A stretch of DNA of 13,210 nucleotides from JBBQSF01 sp038214085 (GTDB lineage: Bacteria; Bacteroidota; Bacteroidia; Bacteroidales; CG2-30-32-10), in the NCBI GenBank assembly GCA_038214085.1, contig JBBQSF010000090.1:1-13210 (forward strand), written 5' to 3'. Positions 6,724 through 13,210 of the stretch are shown one piece after another. Position 1 is the stretch's first letter. Each line of letters opens with the position of its first letter. The notes beneath the pieces are model-generated. The model searched no databases. It had not been told where the DNA came from and was given only the letters and a program-made list of their open reading frames with translations. The translations under genes were made by a program, and so were the position numbers.

Positions 6724-8502
6724 ATGGGCAAACCCTTAAATATCCGTATTCGTGCCTGGCGCATGAAGCATGTGGAAACCAAGAACCTGGTTTATATGCT
6801 GAGTATCACTATTGGTATAGTTGCAGGGCTTGCAGCGGTTCTCCTTAAAACTTCGGTTCATTATCTCGAACATTTTTTACGCAATACATCAGCGGTGGAT
6901 TATGAAAACTGGTTATATATGTTTTTCCCATTTGTTGGTATTTTACTAACTGTAATATACATTAAGCGCTTTGTTAAGGATGATATTGGCCATGGTATTA
7001 CAAAAATTCTTTACGCCATTTCACGAACTGGAGGAAAAATAAAGCGCCACAACATGCATTCATCAATGGTTGCGTGTACTTTTACTGGTGGATTTGGGGG
7101 TTCAGTGGGTATGGAGGCACCAATTCTTTTTACAGGTTCTGCAATCGGATCAAATTTAGGTCAGTTGTTTGGACTGAATCAGCGAACACTTACACTCCTA
7201 GTTGGTTGCGGAACTGCAGGTGCTATGGCTGCAATTTTTAAGGCGCCTATTGCTGGTTTGATTTTCGCATTTGAAGTGCTGATGCTCGATCTTACCACCG
7301 CATCAATTATACCACTTTTACTTGCAACAGTTACGGGAGCCATTGTCTCAACGCTGCTTTTAGGCAATCAAATTGAATTTTATTTCACATTGAAAGATCC
7401 GTTTAATTACAGGAATATTCCATTTTACATTTTGCTAGGTATTGTAAGCGGGTTCATTTCGCTGTATTTTATCCGAGTGAATCGTTATACAGAAAAACTT
7501 TTCAAGAAATTTACACACACTTCCCATAAAGTTATTATTGGCGGCATTTCGCTCGGACTACTCATTTTTGTGTTTCCTCCACTTTATGGCGAAGGTTACA
7601 GCACTATGAAATCAATGCTCAGCGGGCAACCCCACGAATTGCTAAACAATTCCATGTTTTATTCGTTGAGTGAGGACAAATGGCTGTTCCTTGTTTTTAT
7701 GGTTGGAATTTTAATTTTTAAGGTGATTGCTACCGCAGTAACCACAGGAAGTGGAGGTATTGGTGGAGTTTTTGCGCCCAGTTTGTTCATGGGAGGAATA
7801 ACAGGATTTGCTTTTGCTAAATCTATAAATCTTATTTCTCCAACATGGTTTAAATTATCCGAAAGCAATTTCTCTCTTGTAGGAATGGCAGGGCTCATAG
7901 CCGGTGTAATCCACGCTCCTCTTACAGCTATCTTTCTTATTGCCGAAATCACAGGAGGTTACGAATTATTTATCCCATTAATCATTACTGCTTCTATTTC
8001 TTATATTACCATAAAATATTTCGAGCCTCATTCCATATACTCAACAAAACTTGCAGCTTCAGGAGAACTGATGACTCATCATAAAGATCAGAATGTACTT
8101 AGAATGATGAATTTAAAATCAGTTATCGAAAAAGATTTTGTTTCAGTTAATATTAATGGGAATTTAGGAGATCTGATTATGGCAATATCAAAATCAAATC
8201 GCAACTTTTTCCCAGTGATCGACAAAGAAAATATTTTTTATGGTATTGTAATGCTGGATGATGTTAGGGAAATTATGTTCGATAGAGAAAAATATACTAC
8301 GGTATTCATTCAGGATTTAATTTTAGTACCGTCAGAAATAGCTCATGTAAAGGACAGTATGGAAAGTATTATGAATCGGTTTAACAATTCCTATCAATGG
8401 AATATTCCAGTAACTGATAATGGGAAATATCTGGGATTTGTTTCTAAATCTGCCGTTTTTGATACTTATCGCAAAATGCTTATTGAAATTTCTGAAGAAT
8501 AA
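6724..8502 (+). CDS. ClC-family anion channel or transporter with C-terminal CBS pair
   Basis: With the ATG at 6724 the protein has 592 residues: a membrane domain of many hydrophobic helices to about 432, then two CBS domains near 467-520 and 527-590. CBS pairs often bind adenine nucleotides and regulate the pore. The first filter motif is GHGITKI (near 92-98), where E. coli ClC-ec1 has GSGIP with Ser107. The second is GGSVGMEAP (125-133); E131 is the gating glutamate, ClC-ec1 Glu148. After APIAGLIFAFEVL the position of the proton glutamate Glu203 is V185. The third motif GGVFAP is at 347-352, and IYS (438-440) holds the tyrosine equal to Tyr445. A Val at the proton-gate position is typical of ClC channels, so transport mode is open. 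A frame from TTG at 6712 adds four residues but overlaps the promoter box. Confidence 0.93.
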   Translation: MGKPLNIRIRAWRMKHVETKNLVYMLSITIGIVAGLAAVLLKTSVHYLEHFLRNTSAVDYENWLYMFFPFVGILLTVIYIKRFVKDDIGHGITKILYAISRTGGKIKRHNMHSSMVACTFTGGFGGSVGMEAPILFTGSAIGSNLGQLFGLNQRTLTLLVGCGTAGAMAAIFKAPIAGLIFAFEVLMLDLTTASIIPLLLATVTGAIVSTLLLGNQIEFYFTLKDPFNYRNIPFYILLGIVSGFISLYFIRVNRYTEKLFKKFTHTSHKVIIGGISLGLLIFVFPPLYGEGYSTMKSMLSGQPHELLNNSMFYSLSEDKWLFLVFMVGILIFKVIATAVTTGSGGIGGVFAPSLFMGGITGFAFAKSINLISPTWFKLSESNFSLVGMAGLIAGVIHAPLTAIFLIAEITGGYELFIPLIITASISYITIKYFEPHSIYSTKLAASGELMTHHKDQNVLRMMNLKSVIEKDFVSVNINGNLGDLIMAISKSNRNFFPVIDKENIFYGIVMLDDVREIMFDREKYTTVFIQDLILVPSEIAHVKDSMESIMNRFNNSYQWNIPVTDNGKYLGFVSKSAVFDTYRKMLIEISEE

Positions 8503-8549
8503 ATAAAATGTTTCTTTTCCGTTTAATTCTTAAAATGAAATTTATTTTT

Positions 8550-8557
8550 TACTTTTG
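8550..8557 (+). promoter_or_regulatory. -7 box of glyA
   Basis: TACTTTTG is a full match to TAnnTTTG. The -33 position holds TTC (8527-8529), 20 bases upstream, in place of TTG. A start near 8562 would leave about 22 bases of leader before the ATG at 8585, and glyA would be transcribed independently of the ClC gene. Confidence 0.55.
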
Positions 8558-8584
8558 ACTAAGAAAATAAAAACTCAATATAAT

Positions 8585-9865
8585 ATGAAAAAAGACCAGC
8601 AAATGTTTGACCTGATCGATCAGGAATTACACCGCCAGCAGCATGGAATTGAACTCATTGCTTCTGAAAATTTTGTAAGCGAACAAGTTTTAATGGCCAT
8701 GGGATCGTGCCTCACAAACAAATATGCCGAAGGTTACCCTGGCAAAAGATATTATGGCGGTTGCCAGATCGTAGATCAAACTGAACAACTCGCAATTGAC
8801 CGCGCCAAAGCATTGTTTGGAGCCGAATGGGCTAATGTTCAGCCTCACTCTGGTGCTCAGGCCAACGCAGCAGTATTTCTTGCCTGCCTTAAACCCGGCG
8901 ATACTTTCATGGGCTTAGATCTTGCTCATGGTGGTCACTTATCACATGGTTCGCCTGTTAATCTTTCAGGAATTTTATATAACCCCGTTCCCTACCACGT
9001 TAGCCAAAAAACAGGATTTGTGGATTACGACGAAATGGAAAAAATTGCAAAGAAAGAAAAACCAAAATTAATTCTTGCCGGTGCATCAGCTCATTCTCGT
9101 GACTGGGATTATGCTCGCATGCGTAAAATTGCGGATAAAGTTGGAGCCCTGCTTATGGCAGATATTGCACACCCTGCAGGATTGATTGCAAAAGGTCTTC
9201 TTACAGATCCAATTCCACATTGCCATATCATCACTACCACCACACACAAAACATTACGTGGCCCTAGAGGCGGAATGATTTTAATTGGAAAAGATATTGA
9301 AAATCCGTGGGGACTTAAAACACCTAAGGGAGAAATCAAAATGTTATCGCAGATTCTCGACAGTGCTGTGTTCCCAGGCACACAAGGTGGTCCACTCGAA
9401 CATGTTATAGCAGCCAAAGGTGTTGCTTTTGGAGAAGCGCTTACCGACAGCTATTTGAAATACTGTGTTCAGGTTATGAAAAACGCAAAAGCAATGTCAA
9501 AAGCATTTATCGACAAAGGCTATAATGTGATTTCCGGGGGAACTGACAATCATCTAATGTTGATCGACCTCCGCTCAAAAGCCCCTGAAATTACTGGAAA
9601 ACAAGTTGAAAACACACTGGTTCAAGCTGATATTACAATTAACAAGAATATGGTACCATTCGACAGCCGCTCACCCTTTACTACATCCGGTATAAGAGTA
9701 GGAACTCCTGCAATTACTACCCGTGGGCTAAAAGAAAAGCATGTTGTAAAAATTGTTGATATGATGGATGAAGTAATCATGAATATTAGTGATGAAAAAG
9801 TAATTAAAAAAGTAAGAAAAGAAGTGAACAAAATGATGGAAGATTTTCCTCTTTTCGCCTATTAA
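8585..9865 (+). CDS. glyA: Serine hydroxymethyltransferase
   Basis: The enzyme interconverts serine and glycine with tetrahydrofolate and 5,10-methylene-tetrahydrofolate in the cytoplasm, using pyridoxal phosphate. From the ATG at 8585 it has 426 residues, the normal length. The N-terminus has HGIELIASENFVS (20-32), then NKYAEGYPGKRYYGG (45-59), VQPHSGAQANAAV (85-97), the cofactor lysine K222 in TTTTHKTLRGPRGG (217-230), and TSGIRVGTPAITTRG (367-381) with the carboxylate-binding arginine R371. An in-frame TTG at 8555 would add ten residues, but that TTG is the end of the -7 box TACTTTTG, so the ATG is preferred. All key residues are present. A strong terminator follows 16 bases after the stop codon, so it is probably monocistronic. 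Confidence 0.97.
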   Translation: MKKDQQMFDLIDQELHRQQHGIELIASENFVSEQVLMAMGSCLTNKYAEGYPGKRYYGGCQIVDQTEQLAIDRAKALFGAEWANVQPHSGAQANAAVFLACLKPGDTFMGLDLAHGGHLSHGSPVNLSGILYNPVPYHVSQKTGFVDYDEMEKIAKKEKPKLILAGASAHSRDWDYARMRKIADKVGALLMADIAHPAGLIAKGLLTDPIPHCHIITTTTHKTLRGPRGGMILIGKDIENPWGLKTPKGEIKMLSQILDSAVFPGTQGGPLEHVIAAKGVAFGEALTDSYLKYCVQVMKNAKAMSKAFIDKGYNVISGGTDNHLMLIDLRSKAPEITGKQVENTLVQADITINKNMVPFDSRSPFTTSGIRVGTPAITTRGLKEKHVVKIVDMMDEVIMNISDEKVIKKVRKEVNKMMEDFPLFAY

Positions 9866-9881
9866 CAAACTATTATGAATT

Positions 9882-9919
9882 AAAAAAAGCTATCCTCAAA
9901 ATTTAGGATAGCTTTTTTT
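9882..9919. terminator. Intrinsic terminator after glyA, works on either strand
   Basis: AAAAAAAGCTATCCT (9882-9896) and AGGATAGCTTTTTTT (9905-9919) form a perfect 15-bp stem with an 8-base loop. The stem has a G/C-containing core followed by seven T residues. It lies 16 bases after the glyA stop codon. The A run on the left arm gives the minus strand the same form. Confidence 0.92.
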
Positions 9920-9942
9920 GTTTATAACTCTTTGAAAAAACC

Positions 9943-9957
9943 AAAGTTCAGAACTTT
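9943..9957. promoter_or_regulatory. Perfect 15-bp dyad over the -33 region of the polyphosphate operon promoter
   Basis: AAAGTTC-A-GAACTTT has 7-bp perfect arms around one central base. With the -7 box at 9977-9984, the -33 element would fall at about 9954-9957, inside the right arm. The position suits an operator that blocks or recruits RNA polymerase. The regulator is unknown, and it does not resemble a Pho box. Confidence 0.45.
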
Positions 9958-9976
9958 CAACAAGAAACATTATTTA

Positions 9977-9984
9977 TACATTTG
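9977..9984 (+). promoter_or_regulatory. -7 box of the sixA-ppk1-ppx operon
   Basis: TACATTTG fits TAnnTTTG. The -33 position has TTTC rather than TTG. The box ends only five bases before the ATG at 9990, so transcription would start at or next to the start codon. If the box is real, the mRNA has almost no leader. Confidence 0.5.
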
Positions 9985-9989
9985 TTTTT

Positions 9990-10490
9990 ATGAAAACACT
10001 ATACATCATTCGTCATGGAAAATCATCATGGGACTTCCCCAACCTTCCTGACTATGAAAGGCCTTTAATAAACAGAGGTATCAACAAAACCAACAAAGTT
10101 GTTGGAGAATTAAAGGCATCAAACATTTCTGTTGACATGATTATTTCAAGTCATGCAAAACGAGCACTTGAAACAGCTAAAATAATTGCAACTGGAATTT
10201 GTTTCCCAGTTGAAAAAATAATTGTGGATAAATCTATCTACCATTCCGACTGCGAACTCCTTACAGAAATGCTTCAACTGACAGACAACAGCTATAATAA
10301 AGTTATGATTGTTGGCCATAATCCAACACTGACACAACTCTCTAATTTATTTTTATCCAAAAAAATTGAATGCCTCCCCACTTCCGGAACCGTTTGTATC
10401 ACTTTTGACACCGATGATTGGGCGGATTTTCTGAAAGCAAAATTCAAACAGGAATTTATTATTTTTCCAAAAATTGATATACACGAATAA
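9990..10490 (+). CDS. sixA: SixA-type phosphohistidine phosphatase
   Basis: This 166-residue protein belongs to the histidine phosphatase superfamily, branch 1, in the compact SixA form. The catalytic motif LYIIRHGKSSW (4-14) holds R8 and the phospho-accepting H9. DYERPLINRG (21-30) is the family signature after it, SHAKRALETA (54-63) carries the second arginine R58, and MIVGHNPTL (106-114) carries the second histidine H110. In E. coli SixA removes phosphate from histidines of phosphotransfer proteins. The TAA stop overlaps the ppk1 ATG by one base (TAATG), so the two are translationally coupled. No alternative start fits, since the motif begins at residue 4. Its target here is not known; a role linked to the phosphohistidine of Ppk1 is inference from position only. 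Confidence 0.88.
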   Translation: MKTLYIIRHGKSSWDFPNLPDYERPLINRGINKTNKVVGELKASNISVDMIISSHAKRALETAKIIATGICFPVEKIIVDKSIYHSDCELLTEMLQLTDNSYNKVMIVGHNPTLTQLSNLFLSKKIECLPTSGTVCITFDTDDWADFLKAKFKQEFIIFPKIDIHE

Positions 10491-12577
10491 TGAGCGGAGT
10501 TATACGTAAACGCACAAAACAACTGTTTATCAACAGGGAAATCAGCTGGCTTTATTTTAACGAACGAGTTTTGCAAGAAGCTGCTGATCCAGCCACTCCC
10601 TTAATTGAACGGATTAAATTTTTAGGAATTTTCTCAAGCAATCTTGATGAATTTTTCAGGGTTCGTGTTGCCACACTTAAAAGAATGACAGATTTTAACA
10701 ACAAAGATTTCGATTACGGTGGCTTTGATCCGGATAAGGTTCTGAAGGAAATAAATGAAATGGTTGTTCGTCAGCAGCGCGAGTTTACCCGAATTTATAA
10801 AAGCATTTTGTCTTCATTAAAAAAACACAACATTTATATTCTTAACGAGACGGAATTAAATGAAAGTCAGGGATTATTTGTTCGGAAATATTTTCAGGAG
10901 CAAGTTCGACCAAATTTGTTTCCGCTTATGATCAGTAATTTTGAAGATGCCGTTAAACTTAAAGATAAATCCATTTATCTGGCAGTTTGCCTCGAAAAAA
11001 AGAAAGGGAAATACAAAGAAGATAACGCATTAATTAAAGTTCCCACAGATTCGTTGTCGCGGTTTTTAATTCTTCCTAAAACAGATGAACGAACTTGTAT
11101 CATGCTTCTGGATGATGTTATCCGCTATTGCCTTGCTGATATCTTTTCTATTTTCGACTTTGATACTTTTCATGCCTATACTATAAAATTTACGCGTGAT
11201 GCTGAACTCGATATTGACAACGACGTTTCAAAAAGCTTTATCGAATTGATTTCCGATAGCCTTAAACAACGAAAAGCAGGAAGACCGGTACGTTTTATTT
11301 ACGATAAAAATATTCCTGACCGTTTGTTGAATATCATTATTAAAAAGTTTAAAATATCACATAAGGACGATATCATTTGGGGTGGCCGATACCATAATTT
11401 CAAGGATTTTATTAATTTTCCGGAGGTTGGTGATGCGTCATTGCGATATCCAAAAATGGAATCTATCAAGCACAAATACCTTTATCAGTCAAAATCAGTA
11501 TTCGAATGTATTAAGCATCAGGATATATTGCTTCACTATCCATACCAATCGTTTGGGTCAATCATCGATTTATTAAGAGAAGCTTCCATTGATCCAAAGG
11601 TAGTTTCTATTAAAATGACCTTATACAGGGTTGCACGAAACTCCAATGTGATAAATGCGCTGGTAAATGCGGCAAGAAACGGAAAAAAAGTTACTGTTTA
11701 CCTTGAATTACTTGCTCGTTTTGATGAAAAAGCCAACATACAATGGTCGGAGAAATTGCAGGATGAAGGTGTTAAAATTATTAACGGTATTCCAGGATTA
11801 AAAGTGCACTCCAAACTTATTCTTATTAAACGCAAGGAAAAAACAAAGAATGTGTTTTATGCAAACATAGGTACAGGAAATTTTAATGAAGAAACATCAA
11901 CAGTTTTTGCCGATGACAGTTTGCTTACTTGCAATCCAAAAATAACATCTGATGTAGAAAAGATTTTCCAGCTTTTTGAAACCAATTTCAAACCAATGAA
12001 TTTCGCTGCGCTTGTGGTATCTCCATTTGATATGCGCAAAATGGTAATTTCCGCAATTAACAAGGAAATTACAAATGCCAAAGCAGGAAAAGAAGCATGG
12101 GCAATTATAAAACTAAACAACATGGTTGACGTGCCGATTGCTCAAAAACTTTATCAGGCAAGCAAAGCCGGTGTTAAAATTAAATTAATTACAAGAGGAA
12201 CATGCATACTTATACCCGGAGTACCTGGATTAAGTGAAAATATAGAGGGAATAAGTATTGTGGATAAATTTCTTGAACACTCTAGAGTATTGGTTTTTTG
12301 TAATGGAGGAAAAGAAAAGTATTATATTTCTTCAGCCGATTGGATGAAACGCAATTTCGATTTCCGTATTGAAGTTACCTGTCCAATATATGATATTGAA
12401 TTGCAAAAAGAACTAAAAAGTATGCTTGATATTCAGCTTAGCGATAATACCAAAGCAAGGTGGATAAATTTCCAGAAAATGAATATTTATAAAAAAACGC
12501 TGAGCAAGCAAAAAGTCCGTTCTCAGATTGAGACATACAATTATCTATACAAACTTCACAATTCAAAAGCTTATTAA
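10490..12577 (+). CDS. ppk1: Polyphosphate kinase 1
   Basis: The enzyme reversibly moves the terminal phosphate of ATP to inorganic polyphosphate by way of a phosphohistidine. It has 695 residues, normal for the family. The N-terminal domain begins with INREISWLYFNERVL (14-28) and continues with FLGIFSSNLDEFFRVRV (44-60). A middle domain extends to about 320. Two phospholipase D-like domains form the C-terminal half. The first has KMTLYRVARNS (375-385), ARFDEKANI (409-417) and GLKVHSKLILI (436-446) with catalytic H440, equal to E. coli His435. The second has FLEHSRVLVF (594-603) with H597, equal to His592, and YYISSADWMKRN (611-622). All catalytic residues are present. It starts inside the sixA stop codon and its stop is one base from the ppx start. 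Confidence 0.97.
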   Translation: MSGVIRKRTKQLFINREISWLYFNERVLQEAADPATPLIERIKFLGIFSSNLDEFFRVRVATLKRMTDFNNKDFDYGGFDPDKVLKEINEMVVRQQREFTRIYKSILSSLKKHNIYILNETELNESQGLFVRKYFQEQVRPNLFPLMISNFEDAVKLKDKSIYLAVCLEKKKGKYKEDNALIKVPTDSLSRFLILPKTDERTCIMLLDDVIRYCLADIFSIFDFDTFHAYTIKFTRDAELDIDNDVSKSFIELISDSLKQRKAGRPVRFIYDKNIPDRLLNIIIKKFKISHKDDIIWGGRYHNFKDFINFPEVGDASLRYPKMESIKHKYLYQSKSVFECIKHQDILLHYPYQSFGSIIDLLREASIDPKVVSIKMTLYRVARNSNVINALVNAARNGKKVTVYLELLARFDEKANIQWSEKLQDEGVKIINGIPGLKVHSKLILIKRKEKTKNVFYANIGTGNFNEETSTVFADDSLLTCNPKITSDVEKIFQLFETNFKPMNFAALVVSPFDMRKMVISAINKEITNAKAGKEAWAIIKLNNMVDVPIAQKLYQASKAGVKIKLITRGTCILIPGVPGLSENIEGISIVDKFLEHSRVLVFCNGGKEKYYISSADWMKRNFDFRIEVTCPIYDIELQKELKSMLDIQLSDNTKARWINFQKMNIYKKTLSKQKVRSQIETYNYLYKLHNSKAY

Positions 12578-12578
12578 C

Positions 12579-13210
12579 ATGTTATTTGCCTCCATTGATA
12601 TTGGCACCAACGCTGTAAGACTATTTTTTTCAAATGTTTTTGAACGAAATTCCGTTGCTGTTTCCGAAAAAGCATCACTTATCCGTATTCCTGTTCGACT
12701 AGGAGAAGATGTTTTTGAACTGGGTAGGATTTCGGACGACCGAGCCGAAAAATTGATCAAAACCATGAAGGCTTTCAAACTTCTAATTGATGTCTACAAA
12801 CCAGTTGATTATATTGCCTGTGCAACTGCAGCAATGCGCGAAGCCAAGAACGGAGATGAAATTGTTAAACGCATCCTTGAAGAAACCGGTATAGACATTA
12901 AAATAATCGATGGCATTGAAGAAGCCAATATCGTTTGTACAACAAATAACTTGCAGATCAGCTCAAAATATAAGCTCACAATGTATGTGGATGTTGGTGG
13001 TGGAAGCACTGAAATTTCACTTCTCAAAAATCATACACTTATTGATTCCAATTCGTTCAAAATTGGCACCATCCGTTTGCTTACCGAAAAAGTTAAAGAT
13101 TCTGAATGGGACAGATTAAAATCGTGGCTTAAAAACTACAAAAGCGATTTCGGAAAAATATTCTGTGTGGGTTCAGGTGGGAATATCAACAAACTTGCAA
13201 AGTTATACAG
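12579..13210 (+). CDS. ppx: Exopolyphosphatase / guanosine pentaphosphatase family protein, 3' end cut by window
   Basis: I translated 210 codons from the ATG at 12579 to the window end. The protein has the sugar kinase/Hsp70-like fold of the Ppx/GppA family: DIGTNAVRLFFSN (7-19) is the first phosphate loop, CATAAMREAKNG (81-92) is the conserved strand, IIDGIEEA (109-116) carries the acidic pair, VDVGGGSTEISL (136-147) is the second phosphate loop and VGSGGNINKL (197-206) starts the next nucleotide loop. The family splits phosphate from polyphosphate chains or from pppGpp. Beside ppk1 the exopolyphosphatase role is more likely, which is inference from context. It follows the ppk1 stop after one base. 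Roughly 90-300 residues should lie beyond the window, depending on whether it is a short or long family member. Confidence 0.92.
   Translation, partial: MLFASIDIGTNAVRLFFSNVFERNSVAVSEKASLIRIPVRLGEDVFELGRISDDRAEKLIKTMKAFKLLIDVYKPVDYIACATAAMREAKNGDEIVKRILEETGIDIKIIDGIEEANIVCTTNNLQISSKYKLTMYVDVGGGSTEISLLKNHTLIDSNSFKIGTIRLLTEKVKDSEWDRLKSWLKNYKSDFGKIFCVGSGGNINKLAKLY

Noticed and set aside
8503..8549. A/T dyad (AAATAAA...TTTATTT) after the ClC gene as a terminator
   Set aside because: The stem is made of A/T pairs only in its outer part, with a loop of over 20 bases; too weak to call.
8555..8584. TTG start for glyA, ten residues longer
   Set aside because: The TTG is part of the -7 box TACTTTTG, and the ATG at 8585 gives the normal N-terminus.

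Overview
The window looks like ordinary chromosomal DNA from an AT-rich member of the Bacteroidota. The evidence for that lineage is a truncated C-terminal domain of the CHU_C / gliding-motility type (a type IX secretion signal), several promoter boxes matching the Bacteroidota -7 consensus TAnnTTTG, the absence of Shine-Dalgarno sequences, and the general character of the proteins. I cannot place it to genus.

Layout, left to right. (1) Positions 1-3233, minus strand: most of a large secreted protein with a signal peptide, a Cys-rich N-terminal region, about six fibronectin-III-like modules and a CHU_C sorting domain cut by the window edge. It is open for 1077 codons with no stop. (2) 3234-3957: a long non-coding stretch with a promoter, an A/T palindrome, a 78-bp inverted-repeat element, a compact nest of overlapping palindromes, and four TRCGA units spaced exactly 10 bp apart. 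(3) 3958-6477, minus strand: a two-gene operon of M16B peptidase subunits. The upstream gene carries the HxxEH zinc site and the downstream gene carries the R/Y pair, so the active site appears to be divided between two chains. (4) 6478-6723: a divergent promoter region with a dyad. (5) 6724-8502, plus strand: a ClC-family anion transporter with two CBS domains and unusual residues at the selectivity and proton-gate positions. (6) 8585-9865, plus strand: glyA, closed by a strong bidirectional terminator. (7) 9990-13210, plus strand: a tightly packed polyphosphate operon of a SixA-type phosphohistidine phosphatase, polyphosphate kinase ppk1 and an exopolyphosphatase of the Ppx/GppA family (cut by the window end). 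A perfect 15-bp dyad sits over the -33 region of its promoter.

Functionally the strongest unit is the polyphosphate operon: Ppk1 makes polyP through a phosphohistidine intermediate, Ppx degrades it, and a phosphohistidine phosphatase is co-transcribed with them. The M16 pair is probably an obligate heterodimer. Several start codons lie very close to their -7 boxes, which decides between alternative starts in three genes and suggests very short or absent mRNA leaders.

I found no CRISPR array, tRNA, rRNA, transposase, phage gene or recognisable defence system. The least explained parts of the window are the non-coding elements at 3317-3394, 3655-3754, 3853-3892 and 6579-6616.
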